Made by a program: the position numbers and the translations under genes. Positions 36,679-44,825 of a stretch of 64,000 nt of DNA are shown one piece after another (within the stretch, counting starts at the first letter, position 1; each line of letters opens with the position of its first letter). Origin of the DNA: Pseudomonas syringae. GTDB lineage: Bacteria > Pseudomonadota > Gammaproteobacteria > Pseudomonadales > Pseudomonadaceae. The DNA lies in the NCBI RefSeq assembly GCF_001698815.1, contig NZ_LGSI01000040.1, positions 188,731 through 252,730 of the forward strand, in the 5' to 3' direction. The notes beneath the pieces are model-generated. The model saw nothing but the letters and a program-made list of their open reading frames with translations. It was not told the DNA's origin and ran no database searches.

Positions 36679-37043
36679 CGTAACAAGTTAAAAAAGTGCC
36701 TTTCTTAAGCAAAAAAATACGACCGTTCGTCTTAATTCCCGCGAAAAATACCCCTCAGAAAATGTATCAGCGACGCTACCACAGCAAAAAACTGACGCGC
36801 GACCCCGGCCTAGAGGCCTCGTGGGCTAACAACTGCCATTCAAATGAAGCTGTACAAGTTCCGACTCAAATACTGGCTAAATAATAGCCATTGAGTTTGT
36901 GTGTGGTTTTATTGACGCCAAAGCTCTGTCGTTGGCGCTATTTAAACCGAAGATCCAGCCGATACTCCGAGACGAAGCCAATGGGCAGCAACAGCCCGAT
37001 ATAGACACTTTGTCGGTGCGCCAGCGCACCTCGTGAGTACGCA
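36679..37043. other. intergenic region upstream of alginate lyase
   Basis: About 365 bases, more AT-rich than the surroundings. Contains a hairpin TGGCTA/TAGCCA at 36874-36890. Short open frames here have no recognisable protein or ribosome site. It probably holds the lyase promoter; no regulator site is recognised. Confidence 0.4.
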
Positions 37044-37712
37044 ATGATTGATCTCGCCATGTGGAACCTGTCTGTACCGGTCGGCACACCTGCCACCACG
37101 ATTGATACGCCGAAACTGCTGGGCGGTTATGAGGATGGCTATTTCCGTTCGGGCAACACCCTGTTTTTCTGGGCGCCAGTCACCGGCTCACGCACTGAAA
37201 ACGCGGTCTATCCCAGGACCGAGTTGCGCGAAACCAAGGCCGACGGCAGCGTCAACAACTGGACGTACTCGCAGGCGGACAACTTCCTCAGGGCCGCGCT
37301 GACGGTCAATCAGGTGCCTTCCACGGGCAAGATCGTGATCGGTCAGATCCACTGCTACCAGAGCACCGAGCCGCTGCTCAAGGTGGAATATCAGTTCAAG
37401 GAAAAACTGCAGACCGGCAACATCGTCGCTAAATTCCGCCGCAGCCCGGAGGCGGAAATCGAGGTGGTCATCATCGCCGAAGGCATCCCCTTGAATCAGC
37501 GCTTCAGCTACAGCATCCACCTGACTCCGGCCGGCAATCTGACGGTCAATGCCTCGGAATTTGTCTGGAACGCCAAACTCGACGCGACCTGGAGCACCAA
37601 GCTGCTGTATTTCAAGGCAGGGGTTTATACCCAGGACAACACCGGCTACGCCACCGAAGGCGGCGCGGCGACGTTCTACAAGCTGACGATCAATCACGAC
37701 AAGAAGGCGTGA
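37044..37712 (+). CDS. alginate lyase, polysaccharide lyase family 7
   Basis: 222 aa, essentially a single PL7 jelly-roll. The three family signatures are in order: RTELRE near residue 56, QIH (GQIHCYQ) near 98, and YFKAGVYTQ near 193. Catalytic Arg, Gln, His and Tyr are therefore present. PL7 enzymes cleave alginate by beta-elimination. The protein starts MIDLAMWNLSVPVGTP and shows no Sec signal peptide, so cytoplasmic action or another export route must be considered. GTGAG about 9 bases before the ATG is a modest ribosome site. No other alginate genes are nearby. Confidence 0.88.
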   Translation: MIDLAMWNLSVPVGTPATTIDTPKLLGGYEDGYFRSGNTLFFWAPVTGSRTENAVYPRTELRETKADGSVNNWTYSQADNFLRAALTVNQVPSTGKIVIGQIHCYQSTEPLLKVEYQFKEKLQTGNIVAKFRRSPEAEIEVVIIAEGIPLNQRFSYSIHLTPAGNLTVNASEFVWNAKLDATWSTKLLYFKAGVYTQDNTGYATEGGAATFYKLTINHDKKA

Positions 37713-37739
37713 TTGGTCCGGTGCGAAAAACACCGGCAC

Positions 37740-37829
37740 CGTTGGAGCGAGGCTTGCCCGCGAAGAACGATAACGCGGTGAATCTGATCCACCGAGGCGC
37801 CTGATTCGCGGGCGAGCCTCGCTCCAACG
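37740..37829. repeat. REPIN
   Basis: GTTGGAGCGAGGCTTGCCCG and its inverse CGGGCGAGCCTCGCTCCAAC flank a core containing GAAGAACGATAACGCGGTG. Same family as the repeats near 21.0, 23.2 and 58.5 kb. It sits between the convergent lyase and sensor-kinase genes. Confidence 0.9.
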
Positions 37830-37839
37830 AATCGCAGGC

Positions 37840-39231
37840 TCAGCCGGGAAAAACCAGCGTAAAACAAATCCTCCCCGCCACCGGCTGCGCCACTGCAACC
37901 CGGCCGCCATGCAGATGCATGATCGCCGCGACAATCGCCAGGCCCAGCCCGTTGGAGTCCGAGCTTTGATGGCGGGAGGCGTCGCCCCGGTAGAAACGGT
38001 CGAACAGTTTGCCCAAAGCCGCTTCGGCCAGGGGTGGCCCCTGATTGTCGACTTCGATCAACCAATGCCCAGCGTGCTGTTTGACCCGTACCAGAATGTC
38101 GCTGCCTGGGTCGGCATAACGAATCGCATTGGCCACCAGATTGCTCAATGCCCGGCGCAGCAGGATCGGGTCGGCCTGCAAGCTGCCATCGCCTGACGTC
38201 TGGATATTCAACTGCCGCTCTTCGGCAAGGCCTTCGAAATATCCGGCAATCCGCTGCAATTCGTCTTGCAGGCTCAGCGGCTGACGTTCAAGTACCGACT
38301 GGGCTTCATCGGCGCGAGCGAGAAACAGAATGCTCTCGACCAGGCGCGAAATGCGTTCCAGTTCTTCAAGGTTCGACGCCAGCAGCGCCTGGTATTCATC
38401 GACGCTGCGCGACTGGCGCAGCGCAACCTGGCAATGGCCCATCAAGGAACCCACCGGCGTGCGGATTTCATGGGCCAGGTCGGCGGAAAACTGCGTCAGG
38501 CGTTGATAGCCATCATCCAGCCGTTCCAGCATGGCGTTGAATGCATCCACCAGCGGCTGCAATTCCACCGGGGTGTCCTGATTGTCGAGGCGCGTATGCA
38601 GGCGCGCGGGGGTGATGTCCGAAGCGTGCGCTGTCATCCGCCGCAGCGGGCGCAGGCCGCGACGCAACAGGACATAGCCGAGCAGGGCAGTGATCAGGAA
38701 CGCCAGGGTCGTAGCGGCATAAATACGCTGACGGAAGCTTTCCAGCATGGCCATCTCTTTGACCATCAAATGCGCGGCAGTCAGGCGCACCTCAACCCCG
38801 CCGGACACCGCCGCGACCGATGCCGCACGCAACGGCACACCTTGCTGGCTCACGCCGCTGCGCAAATCGGTGTCGCGCAACGGCATGTCCTGCGGCACCA
38901 CGGAAAGGTCCGGCAAGGGTGCGCGCTGCGGGTTCACGGAAATGACCGGCGCCTTACCCGGTTCGCCAATGACAAAAATATCTTCCTCGCTGTCGAGCAT
39001 GTTCTCGAACAACTGCGGGCTACCCTTGAGATTGTCCAGGGTCAGATCGTAATGCAGCAGTTTGCGAAAGTGATCGAGGCGCGCCAGTACCGCGTGGTCG
39101 GTGCGCTGCATCACCGACTGTTTCATCGAGGCGTACAAATACCAGCCCGCGCTGCTCACGGTAAACATCGCCACCAGCGCGAAGGCCAGGCTTGAGCGCA
39201 GGATCAGGGATGGTTGGCGTCGGGACCGCAC
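37840..39231 (-). CDS. heavy-metal-type sensor histidine kinase (CusS/HprS-like)
   Basis: 463 aa. Membrane helices at about 10-33 and 171-190 flank a periplasmic sensor; a HAMP domain follows (~190-245). The H-box is [16 protein letters not shown] with H254. The N box ([15 protein letters not shown]), [11 protein letters not shown] and [17 protein letters not shown] complete the kinase. This layout is that of the CusS/CopS/IrlS group. The first 28 bases overlap the response regulator gene, so the pair is cotranscribed. Because the divergent genes encode a YedY-like oxidoreductase, an HprS-like (hypochlorite or redox) role is as plausible as copper sensing. Confidence 0.9.
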   Translation of the reverse strand: MRSRRQPSLILRSSLAFALVAMFTVSSAGWYLYASMKQSVMQRTDHAVLARLDHFRKLLHYDLTLDNLKGSPQLFENMLDSEEDIFVIGEPGKAPVISVNPQRAPLPDLSVVPQDMPLRDTDLRSGVSQQGVPLRAASVAAVSGGVEVRLTAAHLMVKEMAMLESFRQRIYAATTLAFLITALLGYVLLRRGLRPLRRMTAHASDITPARLHTRLDNQDTPVELQPLVDAFNAMLERLDDGYQRLTQFSADLAHEIRTPVGSLMGHCQVALRQSRSVDEYQALLASNLEELERISRLVESILFLARADEAQSVLERQPLSLQDELQRIAGYFEGLAEERQLNIQTSGDGSLQADPILLRRALSNLVANAIRYADPGSDILVRVKQHAGHWLIEVDNQGPPLAEAALGKLFDRFYRGDASRHQSSDSNGLGLAIVAAIMHLHGGRVAVAQPVAGRICFTLVFPG

Positions 39232-39899
39232 GGCCGCACCTCGCAGACATAACCGATGCCGCGCACCGTGTGGATGAGTTTGACCGGGAAGGGCAGGTCG
39301 ACTTTGCTGCGCAGGCGTTTGATCGCCACGTCGACGACGTTGGTGTCACTGTCGAAATTCATGTCCCAGACTTCCGAGGCAATTTGCGCCCTGGACAGTA
39401 CATCGCCTTCGCGGCGCAGCAGCAGGTGCAGCAAGGCGAACTCTTTGTTGGTCAGGACAATCACCTGTTGCTGGCGGGTGACGCGGCGACGCAGCAGGTC
39501 CAGTTCCAGATCCGCCAGATGAAAATGATCGGCCTCGCGCACCACGCCCCGGCGCAGGATGGTGCGGATGCGCAGCAGCAATTCAGTGAAGGAAAACGGC
39601 TTGACCAGATAGTCGTCGGCACCCAGCTCCAGGCCGCGAATCCGGTCCTGCAACTGGTCGCGGGCGGTGAGGAACAACACCGGCACATCCTGTTTCGCGC
39701 GCAACACTTCGATAATCTGCCAGCCATTGATGCCCGGCAGCATCACGTCCAGCACGATCAGGTCGTAGGGGTTTTCCAGGGCCATGTGCAGGCCGTCAGT
39801 GCCGTGCTGGGTCCAGTCGACTTTATAACCGGATTCGCCAAGGCCCTTTTTCAGGTACTCGCCGGTCTTGGTGTCGTCTTCGATGAGCAGGATGTGCAT
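39204..39899 (-). CDS. OmpR-family response regulator (CusR/HprR-like)
   Basis: 231 aa. Receiver domain with D8-D9, acceptor D51 (IVLDVMLP) and K in DYLVKPFSF, then an OmpR winged helix whose recognition region is [20 protein letters not shown]. The phrase [20 protein letters not shown] and the NVVDVAI-RLR-K signature are those of the heavy-metal regulator subgroup. It is first in the operon with the sensor kinase and is transcribed away from the periplasmic protein/cytochrome b/molybdoenzyme genes. A perfect 26-bp palindrome in the divergent gap is the probable binding site. Confidence 0.92.
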   Translation of the reverse strand: MHILLIEDDTKTGEYLKKGLGESGYKVDWTQHGTDGLHMALENPYDLIVLDVMLPGINGWQIIEVLRAKQDVPVLFLTARDQLQDRIRGLELGADDYLVKPFSFTELLLRIRTILRRGVVREADHFHLADLELDLLRRRVTRQQQVIVLTNKEFALLHLLLRREGDVLSRAQIASEVWDMNFDSDTNVVDVAIKRLRSKVDLPFPVKLIHTVRGIGYVCEVRPCGPDANHP

Positions 39900-40001
39900 G
39901 GTGGTTCCGCCTGTTCAGGCGCAGCACGCCGGGTGGAAAGCAAGTCTAACCAAGTGCTGGCGGGCTGTCGGTTACATTTTTGTCATTGATCCGGCTGCCG
40001 T

Positions 40002-40027
40002 GGCGAATGACAAAAACGTCATTCGCC
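40002..40027. promoter_or_regulatory. 26-bp palindrome, candidate response-regulator operator
   Basis: Perfect inverted repeat GGCGAATGAC-AAAAAC-GTCATTCGCC. A further half-site TTTTTGTCATT at 39977-39987 is the exact inverse of AATGACAAAAA at 40006-40016. Located in the 207-base divergent gap, it suits the CusR/HprR-like regulator controlling both directions. Confidence 0.65.
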
Positions 40028-40106
40028 GGTCATGGTTCAGTGCCGGTTGCGGGGTGATGATTGCGGTCTCAAATCTGCACATTCAAACCCTGCCAAGGAA
40101 TCACTC

Positions 40107-40712
40107 ATGAAGACTGCACTGTCCACTACGTTCGGCCTGCTGTTGCTCAGCGCCGCTGTCATGACCCAGGCCGCCGACATGCCGGTGGTCAAACCCATGC
40201 GCGGTACCGTCGACAGCGTCCAGGCCGATACTCTGAGCTATACCACTCGCGCCGGTCAGCACCAGACCATCACGCTCACTGACAAAACCGGCATCCGTCT
40301 GGTCTCCAAAGCCGATCTGGATTCGATCAAGGCCGACAGCTTCGTTGGTTCCGCCGCGATTCCCCAGGCCGACGGTTCGTTGAAGGCGCTGGAAGTCACG
40401 GTATTCGAAGCCAGTCTCAAAGGCAGCGGCGAAGGTCATTACGGCTGGGAAAACGCCGACGGCAGCACCGGCACCATGACCAATGGCACCGTTGGCAAGT
40501 TGTCCAAAGCCAATGGCCGCACCCTGACCGTGTTGTACAAAGGCGGAGAGAAGCAATTGGTCGTTCCCGAGGACGTGCCAATCGCCTATGTTGAACCGGG
40601 TCAGCGCAGCGAATTGAAAGCCGGCGCGAAGATCGTCCTGTTCCCGGCCGATGACGGCAAATCCGCCCGTGGCGTAGCGGTCGGCAAGGATGGTTTCACT
40701 CCGCCGATGTAG
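40107..40712 (+). CDS. periplasmic protein of unknown function
   Basis: 201 aa; ATG with AAGGAA upstream, 25 codons inside the longest frame. A clear Sec signal peptide (MKTALSTTFGLLLLSAAVMTQA, cut near residue 23) precedes a beta-rich body. The body has OB-like repeats: MRGTVDSVQADTLSYTTRAG and, later, NGTVGKLSKANGRTLTVLYK. Both halves share the pattern G-T-V-x-x-(V/L)-x-x-x-x-L-x-x, resembling DUF5666-like domains. Function unknown. It leads the genes for cytochrome b and the molybdoenzyme, separated from them by a REPIN, and is divergent from the two-component system that likely controls it. Confidence 0.8.
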   Translation: MKTALSTTFGLLLLSAAVMTQAADMPVVKPMRGTVDSVQADTLSYTTRAGQHQTITLTDKTGIRLVSKADLDSIKADSFVGSAAIPQADGSLKALEVTVFEASLKGSGEGHYGWENADGSTGTMTNGTVGKLSKANGRTLTVLYKGGEKQLVVPEDVPIAYVEPGQRSELKAGAKIVLFPADDGKSARGVAVGKDGFTPPM

Positions 40713-40733
40713 GCCTGTTCTCACTTGTCAAAT

Positions 40734-40815
40734 CCCGTAGGACCGGCTTCAGCCGGGAGGGCAGCAGATGCAGCGTATGTACCGGCGTCCTCCCGGCTAA
40801 AGCCGGTCCTACGGG
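40734..40815. repeat. REPIN (CCGGCTTTAGCCGG family)
   Basis: CCCGTAGGACCGGCTTCAGC and the inverse GCTAAAGCCGGTCCTACGGG flank a ~25-base core. It sits inside a presumed operon, between the periplasmic protein and the cytochrome b gene, where it may affect mRNA stability. Confidence 0.9.
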
Positions 40816-40845
40816 TTCAGTGCCAATACGCCCGGGAGATAAAAA

Positions 40846-41469
40846 ATGAAAACCCGCAGCATCCATCCCTGGCCGGTGCGCCTGACCCACTGGATCAATG
40901 CCTTTGGCATGGTCGGCATGTTCATGAGCGGCTGGGCGATCTACAACGCGTCGCCGCTGTTCGGTTTCACCTTCCCCAAACAACTCACCCTGGGCGGTTG
41001 GCTCGGCGGTTCCATTGCCTGGCATTTTGCGGTGATGTGGTTGCTGGTCATCAACGGCCTGGCGTATGTGCTGTACGGCGTGTTCAGCCGCCACTTCAAG
41101 CGCGACCTGCTGCCGGTGCATGCCAGCGCGGTGAAGCGCGACGTGGTTGACGCCCTGCGTCTGCGTCTGGCTCATGAGCACGGCCGCTACAACTCGGTGC
41201 AGCGTCTGATGTATTGGTTGGTGCTGCTGATGGGCGTGCTGGTCGTACTGACCGGGCTGGCGATCTGGAAGCCCGTGCAGTTTCAGGAACTGGCCAGCCT
41301 GTTTGGCGGCTTTGATTTCGCGCGGTATGTGCATTTTGGCGCGATGGCGGCCATTGGCGCGTTTGTCATCGTTCATCTGGCGCTGGTGCTGATTGTGCCG
41401 CGCACCTTGCTGCCGATGATTACCGGCGGTAAGCGATCCATTGAAGACGGGGAGACTGGTCATGAATGA
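40846..41469 (+). CDS. membrane cytochrome b (b561/thiosulfate-reductase type)
   Basis: 207 aa with four hydrophobic segments, starting at an ATG with GGGAG upstream. Haem-ligand histidines appear in HPWPVRLTHWINAFG, SIAWHFAVMWLL, RYVHFGAM and VIVHLALVL. It should carry electrons from the quinone pool to the periplasmic molybdoenzyme encoded next. The 3' end overlaps that gene by 8 bases (CATGAATGA), a strong sign that the two proteins are a pair. The arrangement resembles MsrPQ (YedYZ), though the cytochrome is of another family than MsrQ. Confidence 0.9.
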   Translation: MKTRSIHPWPVRLTHWINAFGMVGMFMSGWAIYNASPLFGFTFPKQLTLGGWLGGSIAWHFAVMWLLVINGLAYVLYGVFSRHFKRDLLPVHASAVKRDVVDALRLRLAHEHGRYNSVQRLMYWLVLLMGVLVVLTGLAIWKPVQFQELASLFGGFDFARYVHFGAMAAIGAFVIVHLALVLIVPRTLLPMITGGKRSIEDGETGHE

Positions 41470-42232
41470 CCCCAAGCCACGCCCGAGCCAACGCATCCGT
41501 CTGGAACCTGCGCAGCAGACGCAGTTGATCAACATCCAGCGCCGCTCGTTCCTGCGCGCCGGGCTGACCGTCGGCGCCATGTCGATGCTCACCGGCTGCA
41601 ATCTGCAAGACGGCGATCAGGTCGACAAAGTGCTGTGGGCCATGTCGCGCTGGAATGACCGGGTGCAGGCCTGGCTGTTCAGCGGCCAGAAACTCGCGCC
41701 GACCTACAGCAAGGCGCAGCTGACTAATCCGTTCCCGTTCAACGCGTTTTATCCTGAGTACAACGTGCCGGATCTGGATATCTCCGACTACAAGCTGGCG
41801 GTGTCCGGGCTGGTGCGCGACAAGCAGTCGTGGAATCTGGACAGCCTGCGCAAACTACCCCAGCGCACCGACATCACCCGCTTGATCTGCATCGAAGGCT
41901 GGAGCGCCATCGGCCAATGGGGTGGCGTGCCATTGCGCACCTTCCTTGAGCATATTGGCGCTGACACCACCGCCAAATTCGTCGGCTTCAAATGCGCGGA
42001 CCGTTATTACTCAAGCCTGGACATGCCCACGGCGTTGCACCCGCAAACGCTGCTGGCTCTGGATTTCGGTGAAGTGGCGCTGCCGCCGGACTATGGCTAT
42101 CCGCTGCGCGTACGCGTGCCGACCAAACTGGGCTTCAAGAACCCCAAGCACATCGTCGAGCTGATCGTGACCAACGAGAACCCGGGCGGGTATTGGGAAG
42201 ATCAGGGGTATAACTGGTTTAGCGGGGTGTAA
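41462..42232 (+). CDS. Tat-exported molybdopterin-dependent oxidoreductase (YedY-like)
   Basis: 256 aa from the ATG overlapping the cytochrome gene. A twin-arginine signal (RRSFLRAG, R27-R28) is followed by a lipobox-like LTGC (C46), so the mature protein may be a lipoprotein on the periplasmic side. The molybdopterin domain of the sulfite-oxidase fold includes ICIEGWSAIGQWGGVPL, where C143 should ligate molybdenum as in YedY. KCADRYYSSLDM and YGYPLRVRVPTKLGFKNPK continue the fold. Likely a periplasmic reductase fed by the cytochrome b. Substrate unknown; repair of oxidised methionine is one possibility from the HprRS-like context. Confidence 0.9.
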   Translation: MNDPKPRPSQRIRLEPAQQTQLINIQRRSFLRAGLTVGAMSMLTGCNLQDGDQVDKVLWAMSRWNDRVQAWLFSGQKLAPTYSKAQLTNPFPFNAFYPEYNVPDLDISDYKLAVSGLVRDKQSWNLDSLRKLPQRTDITRLICIEGWSAIGQWGGVPLRTFLEHIGADTTAKFVGFKCADRYYSSLDMPTALHPQTLLALDFGEVALPPDYGYPLRVRVPTKLGFKNPKHIVELIVTNENPGGYWEDQGYNWFSGV

Positions 42233-42294
42233 GGCGGGGACATTCGTGGTGACGCATTTCGCGAACAAGCTCGCTCCTGAACATCCAACCACCG

Positions 42295-42396
42295 GTAGGA
42301 GGGGACTTGTCCCCGAATGCGATGGTTCTGACAACGAAAATCCGGAAGATTACCGCTGTCTGAACTATCGCCTTTCGGGGACAAGTCCCCTCCTAC
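42295..42396. repeat. REPIN (GGGGACTTGTCCCC family)
   Basis: GTAGGAGGGGACTTGTCCCC and its exact inverse GGGGACAAGTCCCCTCCTAC flank a ~58-base core. It separates the convergent molybdoenzyme and EfeM-like genes. Confidence 0.9.
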
Positions 42397-42470
42397 AGGG
42401 TGTCCAGCATGCTCATCGCAGAAACTTGTTCGCGAAAATTTTCAGAAGCGCTGCATCACTGACTGATGAC

Positions 42471-43295
42471 TCAGTTCAAACCCAACTTGCCACGCAATGT
42501 GGACAAGTCTTCAGCCAGCGTATTGACCGGGCCAACCAGCGCCTTGCGATCGTTTTCCTTCACTTTGTCGTAAGTCTCGAAACCGCCATCCTTGGTTTTG
42601 TACTTGGCCAGGATCTTGTCCACGGTGGCGAAGTTCTTGTCGACCTTGGCAGCGAAGACTTTGTCGGACTTCTCGATTTGCGGGCGGAACAGGTCGACGA
42701 TTTTCTTCGCGCCGTCAATGTTGCCCTGGAAGTCATACAGATCGGTGTGGCTGTAACGGTCTTCTTCACCGGAAATCTTCGTTGCTGCAACTTCTTCAAG
42801 CAGCGCAGCGGCACCACCGACAACTTTCTCTGGCGGGAAAGTCAGGCCAGAAACGCGGGTTTCCAGGTCGTTCACATCAGCCATCAGCTTGTCAGCAATC
42901 GGGCCTTGGTCCTTGGTGGTGTTCTGCGAGAACAGCGCGTATTCCAGGCGATGGAAACCGGTGAAATCTTCAGCGTTCACACCTTTCTCGTGGTCATCGA
43001 CGCGCGAGTCGATAGAAGCGTCGAGGTCGCTGAACAGCTCAGCCATCGGCTCGATTTCTTCGTAGAACACACGGGTTGGCGCGTACAGCTTCTTGGCCGT
43101 TGCCAGGTCGCCTTTCTTCACTGCGTCGGTGAATTTCTGGGTGTGGCTGACCAGCTCGCCAATCTGCTCGGTAACGTAGATTTTGTAGTCCGACACCGGC
43201 CCTACCAGGTCAAGCGGCGCGGTCGCGGCGAAAGCCGACAATGGGGTCTGAAGCAAACCAACGGTGAGCAGCAACGCAAAAGGCAACTTTTTCAT
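42471..43295 (-). CDS. efeM: EfeM/EfeO-type periplasmic iron-uptake protein (M75 domain only)
   Basis: 274 aa from the ATG with AGGAAGAG upstream, 16 codons inside the longest frame. A Sec signal peptide (KKLPFALLLTVGLLQTPLSAFA) precedes an M75 domain: LVGPVSDYKIYV, FHRLEYALF with the H-x-x-E metal motif, GEEDRYSHTDLYDF, and a C-terminal GGFETYDKV. It lacks the cupredoxin domain seen in EfeO upstream. Such EfeM forms bind ferrous or ferric iron in the periplasm and pass it on. It is the last of four genes in the efe cluster; its start lies 44 bases beyond the EfeB stop. Confidence 0.9.
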   Translation of the reverse strand: MKKLPFALLLTVGLLQTPLSAFAATAPLDLVGPVSDYKIYVTEQIGELVSHTQKFTDAVKKGDLATAKKLYAPTRVFYEEIEPMAELFSDLDASIDSRVDDHEKGVNAEDFTGFHRLEYALFSQNTTKDQGPIADKLMADVNDLETRVSGLTFPPEKVVGGAAALLEEVAATKISGEEDRYSHTDLYDFQGNIDGAKKIVDLFRPQIEKSDKVFAAKVDKNFATVDKILAKYKTKDGGFETYDKVKENDRKALVGPVNTLAEDLSTLRGKLGLN

Positions 43296-43339
43296 AAGAC
43301 TCTTCCTGTTGAGGTGGTAGGGGCAGTTTTTGTGAAAAT

Positions 43340-44653
43340 TCACGCAGTTTTAGTGGCAGTGGCCGACGCCTGGAGTAGCGAGCGACCAATGAAATCCTGA
43401 GTGCCGATAACGCCGGGCAAGGTGAAGAAATAACCGCCGCCGACGGGCTTGAGGTATTCCTCCAGCGGCTCGCCGTTGAGGCGGGTCTGCACGGTGATGA
43501 AGCCTTTTTCCAGATCGGACTGGTAACAAATGAACAGCAGACCCATGTCGAGCTGACCGTTCTTGTTGACGCCGTTGGAGTAGTTGAACGGGCGACGCAG
43601 GATCAGGTTGCGCTGGGTTTCGGCGGTACGCGGATTCGCCAGGCGAATATGCGAATCGAGCTTGGTCTTCTTGCCGTGCGGGTCGGCAACGTAGTTCGGC
43701 ACGTCGGTTTCGACCTTGCCGTCCATGGGCGCGCCCGTGGTTTTGACCCGGCCGAAAATCGCTTCCTGTTCCTGCAATGGCGTGCGGTCCCAGCGTTCGA
43801 CGAAATTGCGAATGATGCGCACCGCCTGATAGCTGCCATTGGCGGCCCAGCTCGGTTCGTCACTGCCGGGCTGCACCCAGACCAGCTCGTTCATGGCTTT
43901 CTGATCGTTGGAATCGGGGTTGGCCGAACCGTCCCGGAAGCCCAGGAAATTACGTGCGCTTTCCGGTGGCTGGTCCGGTTTTTTCGGCGCTTGCGGCGGC
44001 ACCGTGCCTTCTTGCTTCCAGCGCACCAGCAGCAAGTCCGGCAGGTTTTTCACGATGTCGCGCAGGGCGTGAATGTTGCTGTCGGCGCTGTTGGCGCAGA
44101 ACTGAATGCTCAGGTCGCCGTGGCAGCTGTCAGCTTCCAGTGCGTCATTGGGAAAACCAACCATGCGGCTCAGGCGCTTGGGCTTGACCGCTTCAAGGCC
44201 GAAACGCTCGTCGAACAGCGATTCGCCCACGGAAACGGTGATGGTCAGGTTGTCCGGCGTGACGACCGGGCCGAGGATGCCGGAGTCCACCGGCGGAAAC
44301 TTCGGATCGACCTCAGGCACCGGGCCGCCGGTCATCAGGAAGGCGATGCGCTCGTTCAGCGTGCGGAACAGGCGCTCCAGGTCTTCCCGGTCGGCGGCCA
44401 GCACGTCGAAAGCCACCAGCATGCCCGAGGCCGGGCGCGGGTTGACGATACCGGTCTGATGCACGCCGAAAAACGGGTTGCGGTCTTCGGTCTTTTCGCT
44501 TTTCGGCGCTTCGGTTACTTGCGCCGGGGCGGCGGCCAGGACGTTGCCGCTCAGGCTGCTGCCCGCCAGCGCCGCACCTGCCGCGCCGAGGCCCAGCAGG
44601 ACGCGGCGACGTTGGGCGGATTGTGGGGCGTTGCTGTTGTCTGAGTCGTTCAT
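43340..44653 (-). CDS. efeB: EfeB, Tat-exported DyP-type haem peroxidase
   Basis: 437 aa. A twin-arginine signal (QRRRVLLGLG) and AAA cleavage region lead to a DyP fold. The distal motif is GFRDGSANPD, whose Asp is the catalytic base, and the proximal haem ligand is the His of LDSHIRLANPR. GYFFTLPGV near the C-terminus is typical of EfeB. In the EfeUOB system this periplasmic peroxidase oxidises ferrous iron or acts on haem to feed the EfeU permease. It lies between efeO and efeM with a REPIN separating it from efeO. Confidence 0.93.
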   Translation of the reverse strand: MNDSDNSNAPQSAQRRRVLLGLGAAGAALAGSSLSGNVLAAAPAQVTEAPKSEKTEDRNPFFGVHQTGIVNPRPASGMLVAFDVLAADREDLERLFRTLNERIAFLMTGGPVPEVDPKFPPVDSGILGPVVTPDNLTITVSVGESLFDERFGLEAVKPKRLSRMVGFPNDALEADSCHGDLSIQFCANSADSNIHALRDIVKNLPDLLLVRWKQEGTVPPQAPKKPDQPPESARNFLGFRDGSANPDSNDQKAMNELVWVQPGSDEPSWAANGSYQAVRIIRNFVERWDRTPLQEQEAIFGRVKTTGAPMDGKVETDVPNYVADPHGKKTKLDSHIRLANPRTAETQRNLILRRPFNYSNGVNKNGQLDMGLLFICYQSDLEKGFITVQTRLNGEPLEEYLKPVGGGYFFTLPGVIGTQDFIGRSLLQASATATKTA

Positions 44654-44695
44654 GGCTGTTTTCTTTGCTCGCTATCTGAAGGCGAAACCAGGACC

Positions 44696-44785
44696 GTAGG
44701 ACCGGCTTTAGCCGGGAGAGCGGTGTTCCATATCCCGCATTCGCATCAGTTGTACCGACGTTCTCCCGGCTAAAGCCGGTCCTAC
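44696..44785. repeat. REPIN inside the efe operon
   Basis: GTAGGACCGGCTTTAGCCGG and CCGGCTAAAGCCGGTCCTAC flank a ~45-base core in the 172-base gap between efeO and efeB. Intra-operon REPINs commonly alter the relative levels of the flanking mRNA parts. Confidence 0.9.
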
Positions 44786-44825
44786 AGCGACCATGGCATC
44801 TCGTAAATCACCGCAGTGGCATCAA

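Noticed and set aside
36696..36884. 62-codon plus-strand frame before the alginate lyase
   Set aside because: Basic low-complexity sequence with no ribosome site; region looks like a promoter.
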